Positions 51,085 through 54,688 of a stretch of DNA of 54,688 nucleotides are shown one piece after another. Position numbers and translations under genes: made by a program. Source of the DNA: Methanomassiliicoccaceae archaeon UBA480 (GTDB lineage: Archaea; Thermoplasmatota; Thermoplasmata; Methanomassiliicoccales; Methanomethylophilaceae); contig DAXO01000064.1 in the NCBI GenBank assembly GCA_002506425.1, positions 8,069-62,756 of the forward strand, in the 5' to 3' direction. Under the pieces are notes generated by a model. That model had not been told where the DNA came from. It was given only the letters and a program-made list of their open reading frames with translations, and searched no databases. Position 1 is the stretch's first letter; each line of letters begins with the position of its first letter.

Positions 51085-51156
51085 GCCACTGTGGCTCAGC
51101 GGTAGAGCGGCGGTTTCGTAAACCGTAGGCCGGGGGTTCGATCCCCTCCAGTGGCT
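51085..51156 (+). tRNA. tRNA-Thr (anticodon CGU)
   Basis: 72-nt cloverleaf. Acceptor GCCACTG pairs with CAGTGGC; D arm GCTC/GAGC with a 7-nt loop; anticodon stem GCGGT/ACCGT around TTCGTAA (anticodon CGT); 5-nt variable loop; T arm GGGGG/CCCTC around TTCGATC. Discriminator T is followed by CCA (51157-51159), apparently encoded in the genome. A TATA-like TTAAATAGG lies about 30 bases upstream (51053). It reads ACG codons. Confidence 0.95.
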
Positions 51157-51166
51157 CCATCACTCC

Positions 51167-52465
51167 TCAGCAGCCGTGGTCTCCTTCGTTCTTGCGGCTC
51201 ATGTAGGTGTTCACGATCTTTATCGCGCATACATCCCCGCACATGGAGCACCCTTCGCTCTCCTCGGTGCAGCCTCTGCACCTGTACCTTCTGGCCTTGT
51301 CCGGGTCTATGCAGACGTCGTACATCGTGTTCCAGTCGAGCGCCTTTCTGGCCTTGGCCATGCGCTCGTCCCTCTCCGCGCCTATGCCTCTGCACAGGTC
51401 GCCCACGTGGGCGGCGATCTTCGATGCGATCACTCCCTCTCTGACATCATCCACATCGGGAAGAGATAGGTGCTCGGCCGGAGTGAGGTAGCAGAGGAAG
51501 TCCGCGCCCGCCTGTGCGGCGACGGAGCCGCCGATGGCTCCGACGATGTGATCGTATCCCGGCGCTATATCGGTGACAAGAGGTCCGAGAACGTAGAACG
51601 GAGCTCCGTCGCAAAGCCTCTTCTGGAGCTGTATGTTCATCGGCACCTGGTCCAGCGGGACGTGCCCGGGACCTTCCACCATGTTCTGGACTCCTGCCTC
51701 CCTGGCGCGTCTCACCAGATGTCCGAGCGTCATGAGCTCTGAGAACTGGGCCTGGTCGGAGGCATCATGGATGCACCCGGGTCTGAAGCCGTCTCCGAGG
51801 GACAGCGTGAATTCGTATTTGCGAGCCATCTCGAGCAGATAGTCGTAGTTCTTGTAGAGCGGGTTCTCCTCCTCATTGTGGAGGATCCAAGCAGTGAGGA
51901 ACGATCCTCCTCTGGAGACGACGTCCATCAGACGTCCGCTCTTTTGCAGCCATCTCACGGATTCGCGAGTTATGCCGCAGTGCACCGTCATGAAGTCCAT
52001 ACCGTCCTTCGCGTGCTTCTCAATCCCGTTGAATATGTCGTCTTCAGTCATCTCGACGACGGCATTTTTCCTGGCGGCGGTGAGGCCGGTCTGGTAGATC
52101 GGGACCGAGCCCATCATCACGGGACATTCGGCCAGCAGTCTGGCACGTATAGCGTCTATGTCTCCTCCCGTGCTCAGGTCCATGACGGCGTCCGCACCGT
52201 ACTTTATGCCGACGCGGAGCTTCTCGAGCTCCGAATCCAGGTCCACGATGTCTCTCGAGGTCCCCAGATTCACGTTGATCTTGATGGATAGCCCTTCTCC
52301 TATCGCCGCGGGTTCTGCATCGTGGACGGGGTTGTGCGGAGCGCATATGCGTCCTGCAGCTATCCCGTTGCGGATGAATTCAGGACTCACGCCCTCCTTC
52401 TCGGCGATCCTTCTCATCATATCGGTGATCTCGCCCCTGCGGGCCTGGTCCATGATGGTGCTCAT
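51167..52465 (-). CDS. thiC: phosphomethylpyrimidine synthase ThiC
   Basis: 432-aa radical SAM enzyme turning aminoimidazole ribotide into the pyrimidine of thiamine. Hallmarks are INVNLGTSRDIVD, KYGADAVMDLSTGGD, VEGPGHVPLDQVP, IGGSVAAQAGADFLCYLTP and the C-terminal cluster motif CSMCGDVCAIK. ATG 52465 has AGGAG just upstream; a 690-codon open extension upstream is antisense to gyrB and spurious. No TPP riboswitch motif is evident in the 120-bp gap upstream. Confidence 0.96.
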   Translation of the reverse strand: MSTIMDQARRGEITDMMRRIAEKEGVSPEFIRNGIAAGRICAPHNPVHDAEPAAIGEGLSIKINVNLGTSRDIVDLDSELEKLRVGIKYGADAVMDLSTGGDIDAIRARLLAECPVMMGSVPIYQTGLTAARKNAVVEMTEDDIFNGIEKHAKDGMDFMTVHCGITRESVRWLQKSGRLMDVVSRGGSFLTAWILHNEEENPLYKNYDYLLEMARKYEFTLSLGDGFRPGCIHDASDQAQFSELMTLGHLVRRAREAGVQNMVEGPGHVPLDQVPMNIQLQKRLCDGAPFYVLGPLVTDIAPGYDHIVGAIGGSVAAQAGADFLCYLTPAEHLSLPDVDDVREGVIASKIAAHVGDLCRGIGAERDERMAKARKALDWNTMYDVCIDPDKARRYRCRGCTEESEGCSMCGDVCAIKIVNTYMSRKNEGDHGC

Positions 52466-52531
52466 TGCTCCTGGTATCCTCCGGTGTATGTATAGCCTTA
52501 CTGTAGGGTTCTGGAACCGTTGTCCAACAGT

Positions 52532-52559
52532 CGTGTGCGCGCACGCGCGATTATATATA
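52532..52559 (+). promoter_or_regulatory. gyrB promoter: 18-bp alternating purine-pyrimidine tract abutting the TATA box
   Basis: 52532-52549 strictly alternates pyrimidine and purine, mostly CG/TG steps (GTGTGCGCGCACGCGCG), and is followed at once by ATTATATATAG (52550-52560). The TATA is about 33 bases before the gyrB ATG, giving a leader of only a few nt. Alternating CG tracts can flip to Z-DNA under negative supercoiling. The sequence is seen; the supercoil-sensing role is inferred. The divergent thiC promoter shares this 123-bp gap. Confidence 0.6.
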
Positions 52560-52588
52560 GGCAGCACATCGCCCAGACAGTGAAATTT

Positions 52589-54496
52589 ATGGATGGGGAC
52601 TACGAGAAGGCCGAAGAGGACTACGGCGCGGATTCCATCGTTGCGCTGCACGGTCTCGAAGCCGTCAGGAAGAGGCCCGGGATGTACATCGGATCTACCG
52701 ATTCCCGCGGTCTGCACCACATGGTGTACGAGGTCGTCGACAACGGAATCGACGAGGTCATGGCGGGATTCGCCACGGAGGTTGACGTCTCGATCAACGA
52801 AGACGGATCCGTAACCGTGACGGACAACGGAAGGGGGATACCTACGGCCATGAACCACGCTGAGGGGAAGTCCGCCTTGGAGATGTGCCTCACCGACCTG
52901 CACGCGGGCGGAAAGTTCAATCAGAACAGCTACAAGGTCTCCGGAGGACTCCACGGCGTCGGAGTCTCCGTCGTGAACGCCCTGTCCAAGAAGCTCGTCG
53001 CGATCATCGACAGGGAAGGGAAGCGCTTCAGGCAGTCGTACAAGATCGGAATTCCCGATGGGCCCGTGGAGGTCATAGGCGATTCTGACCGCCACGGCAC
53101 GCAGATCACCTTCTGGCCCGACCCCGACATATTCGAGACCGTTACGTTCGATTACGCGACTCTGCAGAACAGGTTCCGCAACCAGGCCTTCCTGAACACG
53201 GAGGCCACGATCAACTTCGAGGACAAGCGCACGGGGAAGAAGGAGCGCTTCCACTACGACGGCGGAGTCTCCGAATTCGTTCAGTACCTCAACAGGTCGA
53301 AGACCCCGCTGCATCCCACCCCCATACGTTTCGAGGGAGAGAGGAACGGAGTCACGATAGACATCGCCATGCAGTGGACGGACGGTTACAACGAGGAGAT
53401 CGACTCCTTCGTGAACACCATCTACACTCCCGAGGGCGGAACGCATCTGACGGGGTTCAGAACCGCTCTCACCAAGACGATAAACGACTACGGCAAGGCG
53501 AACAATCTCCTGAAGGACACGACTCTCGAGGGAAGCGATTGCCGCGAGGGTCTCACCGCCATCGTGAGCATCAGGATGCCCGAACCCCAGTTCGAGGGTC
53601 AGACCAAGGCCAAGCTGGGAAGCAGCGTCGCGCAGGGAGCGGTCTCCGCCCTCATGAACGAGAAGCTCTCCGAGTACCTGCTCGAGAACCCGCAGGTGGC
53701 CCAGCTCATCGTCAAGAAGGCCATTTCCGCCTATGAGGGCCGCGAAGCCGCGAGGAAGGCGCGCGACGCCACCAGGAGGAAGAGCGTTCTGGAGACCACG
53801 AGCCTTCCCGGGAAGCTCGCGGACTGCTCCGAGAGGGATCCGTCCAAATGCGAGCTGTACATAGTCGAGGGAGATTCCGCAGGAGGAAGCGCCAAGCAGG
53901 GCAGGGACAGGCAGTTCCAGGCCATCCTCCCTCTCAGAGGGAAGATCCTCAACGTCGAGAAGGCGAGGCCGGACAAGCTCCTGGACCATGAGGAGATCAA
54001 GAACCTCGCGATAGCCATAGGAGGCGGGATAGGCAAGGAGTTCGATGTCTCGAAGATCCGCTATCACAACGTAGTCATCATGACCGATGCCGATGTGGAC
54101 GGAGCGCACATCGGGACTCTGCTCCTGACTCTGTTCTACAGGCAGATGAAGCCGCTCGTCGAGGCAGGGCATGTGTACATCGCCATGCCTCCTCTGTACA
54201 GGGTGTACAAGGGCAAGAAGCAGATCTACGCCTACAACGACGAGGAGATGTCCGCGGCTCTGGCCGAGCTCGGACAGGGGGCCAACGTCTCCAGGTACAA
54301 GGGTCTGGGAGAGATGAACCCGCAGCAGCTGTGGGAGACCACCATGAATCCCGAGACCAGGGTGATGAAGAAGGTGACCATCGAGGACGGGATCCTGGCG
54401 GACCAGCTGTTCTCCGTCCTGATGGGCGACGACGTCGAGCCGAGGCGCGAGTTCATCATCGAGCATGCCCACGAAGTGATCAACCTGGATGTGTGA
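52589..54496 (+). CDS. gyrB: DNA gyrase subunit B
   Basis: 635-aa ATPase subunit of gyrase, which introduces negative supercoils. The GHKL domain has RKRPGMYIGST, VVDNGIDEVMAG, TDNGRGIPT and SGGLHGVGVSVVNALS. The TOPRIM domain has YIVEGDSAGGSAKQGRDR, LPLRGKILNVEKAR and MTDADVDGAHI. ATG 52589 (MDGDYEKAEEDYG) is chosen. Gyrase in Euryarchaeota is of bacterial origin. gyrA begins 4 bp after its stop. Confidence 0.97.
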   Translation: MDGDYEKAEEDYGADSIVALHGLEAVRKRPGMYIGSTDSRGLHHMVYEVVDNGIDEVMAGFATEVDVSINEDGSVTVTDNGRGIPTAMNHAEGKSALEMCLTDLHAGGKFNQNSYKVSGGLHGVGVSVVNALSKKLVAIIDREGKRFRQSYKIGIPDGPVEVIGDSDRHGTQITFWPDPDIFETVTFDYATLQNRFRNQAFLNTEATINFEDKRTGKKERFHYDGGVSEFVQYLNRSKTPLHPTPIRFEGERNGVTIDIAMQWTDGYNEEIDSFVNTIYTPEGGTHLTGFRTALTKTINDYGKANNLLKDTTLEGSDCREGLTAIVSIRMPEPQFEGQTKAKLGSSVAQGAVSALMNEKLSEYLLENPQVAQLIVKKAISAYEGREAARKARDATRRKSVLETTSLPGKLADCSERDPSKCELYIVEGDSAGGSAKQGRDRQFQAILPLRGKILNVEKARPDKLLDHEEIKNLAIAIGGGIGKEFDVSKIRYHNVVIMTDADVDGAHIGTLLLTLFYRQMKPLVEAGHVYIAMPPLYRVYKGKKQIYAYNDEEMSAALAELGQGANVSRYKGLGEMNPQQLWETTMNPETRVMKKVTIEDGILADQLFSVLMGDDVEPRREFIIEHAHEVINLDV

Positions 54497-54500
54497 TATC

Positions 54501-54688
54501 ATGGACGGAGAGAAGAAACTGATAATCCAGCCCATCGAGAAGGAGATGCAGCGCTCCTACATCGATTATTCCATGAGCGTCATCGTGGGCCGTGCTCTGC
54601 CCGACGTCCGCGACGGACTCAAGCCCGTCCACAGGAAGATCATGTTCGCCATGAACAACCTGGGCCTCCAGTACAACCGTCCGCACAA
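54501..54688 (+). CDS. gyrA: DNA gyrase subunit A, 3' part outside the window
   Basis: The first 62 codons of gyrA, starting at ATG 54501: MDGEKKLIIQPIEKEM, then YIDYSMSVIVGRALPDVRDG and KPVHRKIMFAMN, the conserved start of the cleavage domain. It runs off the window end. Cotranscribed with gyrB. Confidence 0.95.
   Translation, partial: MDGEKKLIIQPIEKEMQRSYIDYSMSVIVGRALPDVRDGLKPVHRKIMFAMNNLGLQYNRPH

Noticed and set aside
52466..52588. TPP riboswitch upstream of thiC
   Set aside because: No CTGAGA or other TPP-core motif on the minus strand of this gap; it is filled by two promoters.
52466..54535. 690-codon upstream extension of thiC running antisense through gyrB
   Set aside because: thiC homology begins at ATG 52465 with its own AGGAG; the extension is compositional shadow of gyrB.
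1..54688. CRISPR arrays, insertion sequences, integrase or prophage genes
   Set aside because: None seen on either strand; the window is gene-dense housekeeping sequence.

Overview
The window comes from a methanogenic archaeon of the Thermoplasmata side of Euryarchaeota, most likely the order Methanomassiliicoccales. The main evidence is an mtbC-mtbB dimethylamine methyltransferase pair whose mtbB is read through an in-frame amber codon (pyrrolysine) at the position known for the family. It is supported by archaeal information-processing genes (Orc1/Cdc6, MCM, PriS, PolD small subunit, NMD3, Tsr3, TiaS, prefoldin, LX), an archaeal A-type ATP synthase and bacterial-type DNA gyrase. Base composition is fairly GC-rich. 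Stop codons are nearly all TGA. I see no insertion sequence, prophage, rRNA or CRISPR array.

Layout: 1-2.5 kb holds the end of a CDC48-type AAA ATPase and an Hsp20 chaperone. 2.5-6.4 kb (minus) holds mtbB, mtbC and a tandem winged-helix regulator. 6.5-9.2 kb (plus) is a three-gene overlapping operon: a COG1395-type regulator, an unknown protein and a zinc-ribbon CPBP membrane protease. 9.1-10.3 kb (minus) is a TIM-barrel isomerase-like gene, apparently starting at CTG, behind a UPF0201 gene. 10.5-11.9 kb is the PolD small subunit. 12-20.4 kb (minus) is the complete ATP synthase operon H-I-K-E-C-F-A-B-D followed by a 49-aa membrane peptide. 20.5-22 kb is dCMP deaminase and a signal-peptidase-like protein.

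22-23.7 kb is a probable replication origin: orc1/cdc6 lies between two inverted 28-bp perfect copies of an origin-recognition-box element (TTCCAGTGGAAA followed by a G-rich arm). Two degenerate copies, an AT-rich stretch and a 28-aa peptide gene sit in the gap next to it. 24-29.8 kb carries tiaS, a thiolase, an M20 peptidase and the rplX-pfdA-ftsY operon. 30-35 kb carries priS, a TatD-like hydrolase, a metallo-beta-lactamase-fold protein without its metal ligands, HtpX and a hexulose-phosphate synthase/RraA fusion. 35.3-41 kb carries a TM2 protein, an LMW-phosphatase-like protein without its catalytic Cys and Arg, tsr3, a ferredoxin, then a small protein, MCM, DUF424 and nmd3. 41-43.4 kb is split class-I fumarase and a surface protein. 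43.5-51 kb is a giant Lhr-type helicase, a COG2522-type regulator, an Ogg-type glycosylase and an endonuclease IV-like protein, which read as a DNA-repair group. The window ends with tRNA-Thr(CGU), thiC, gyrB and the start of gyrA.

Most genes are information-processing and housekeeping genes. The replication proteins (PolD small subunit, Orc1/Cdc6, PriS, MCM, GyrB/GyrA) are spread around the putative origin. The methylamine genes supply the energy pathway, and the ATP synthase uses the resulting ion gradient. Protein functions are from sequence recognition by eye, without database searches.
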